Part shown: piece by piece, positions 5,608 to 5,849 of the stretch
Position numbering within the stretch: the first letter of the stretch is position 1
How the letters are laid out: the number at the start of each line of letters is the position of its first letter
Assembly (NCBI GenBank): GCA_017613815.1
Contig: JAGADB010000149.1
Location: forward strand, 1-5,849
Reading direction: 5' to 3'
DNA length: 5,849 nucleotides
Source: Clostridia bacterium
Lineage (GTDB): Bacteria; Bacillota; Clostridia; Oscillospirales; CAG-382
The notes under the pieces: generated by a model
The model's input: the letters and a program-made list of their open reading frames with translations, nothing else
Database searches by the model: none
Told to the model about the DNA's origin: nothing
Position numbers and translations under genes: made by a program

Positions 5608-5849
5608 ATGGCAAAAACCGAATACAAGCCGAAAAAAGAAGACGTTTACGCCGCAAATCTGTCGGTTTTGAAGGACAGAATGAAGAAAAAGAACCTTTCG
5701 GGCTCATACGTCTTCTACGGCGAGGAAGAATATTTGAAAAATCATTATTACGACGAGCTGGTAAACGCCTGCGGAGACTCGCTTAACGTAAAGAAGTTCT
5801 ACGGCGCGGATTTTACGCTTGACGACTTCTTTGCCGCCTGCGACACAAC
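5608..5849 (+). CDS. holA: DNA polymerase III delta subunit, N-terminal part (cut by window edge)
   Basis: The first 80 residues of an open frame are present, starting at the ATG at 5608 and running off the window. HolA (YqeN in Bacillus) is the clamp-loader subunit that opens the beta sliding clamp during replication. The diagnostic start of the delta subunit is visible: after a short lysine-rich lead, SGSYVFYGEEEYLKNHYYDEL (about 33-53) corresponds to the family's 'YLLYGEEEYL' strand and helix, followed by VKKFYGADFTLDDFF (about 62-76). The position directly after comEC is the usual one in Bacillota, where rpsT often comes next. The short 35-base gap suggests co-transcription with comEC. 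The lead before the motif is longer than usual (about 32 residues) and rich in lysine. The rest of the protein is not visible. Confidence 0.85.
   Translation, partial: MAKTEYKPKKEDVYAANLSVLKDRMKKKNLSGSYVFYGEEEYLKNHYYDELVNACGDSLNVKKFYGADFTLDDFFAACDT

Noticed and set aside
5529..5786. Plus-strand open frame spanning the comEC end and holA start, a possible frameshifted ComEC extension
   Set aside because: Its Arg/Lys-rich product lacks any metallo-beta-lactamase motif, and holA is read in another phase with a good ribosome-binding site and delta-subunit motifs.

Overview
The window looks like chromosomal DNA from a member of the Bacillota, most likely class Clostridia. It carries an unmistakable Spo0A, a WalR/WalK-type two-component pair and a comEC-holA gene pair. 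I cannot place it below class level. It shows no mobile element, phage gene, CRISPR array, tRNA or rRNA.

Layout, left to right. The end of an unrecognised gene (2-316, +) is followed after short gaps by a WalR-like response regulator (336-1052, +) and its histidine kinase (1085-2890, +); the three are probably co-transcribed. The kinase meets spo0A (2897-3667, -) tail to tail with only six bases between the stop codons. A 327-base AT-rich region (3668-3994) separates spo0A from the divergent comEC gene (3995-5572, +). comEC is followed by the start of holA (5608 to the window edge, +), which encodes the DNA polymerase III delta subunit.

How the genes fit together. WalR/WalK would link cell-envelope state to cell-wall gene expression. 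Spo0A is the master regulator of entry into sporulation and stationary phase. ComEC forms the DNA-uptake channel of competence. The shared spo0A/comEC intergenic region holds an exact consensus 0A box 35 bases from the comEC start codon, a second degenerate 0A-like heptamer and several perfect or near-perfect palindromes. It therefore looks like a control region where Spo0A could act on comEC, and perhaps on itself.

Main oddities. (1) The Spo0A receiver has Ala in place of the second acidic-pocket Asp that normally binds Mg2+, although the phosphoacceptor Asp and the DNA-binding domain are intact. (2) ComEC stops at the end of its membrane domain and has no C-terminal metallo-beta-lactamase domain. 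(3) spo0A is next to comEC rather than in its usual place after spoIVB. These are leads within known families. I do not see a wholly new system.
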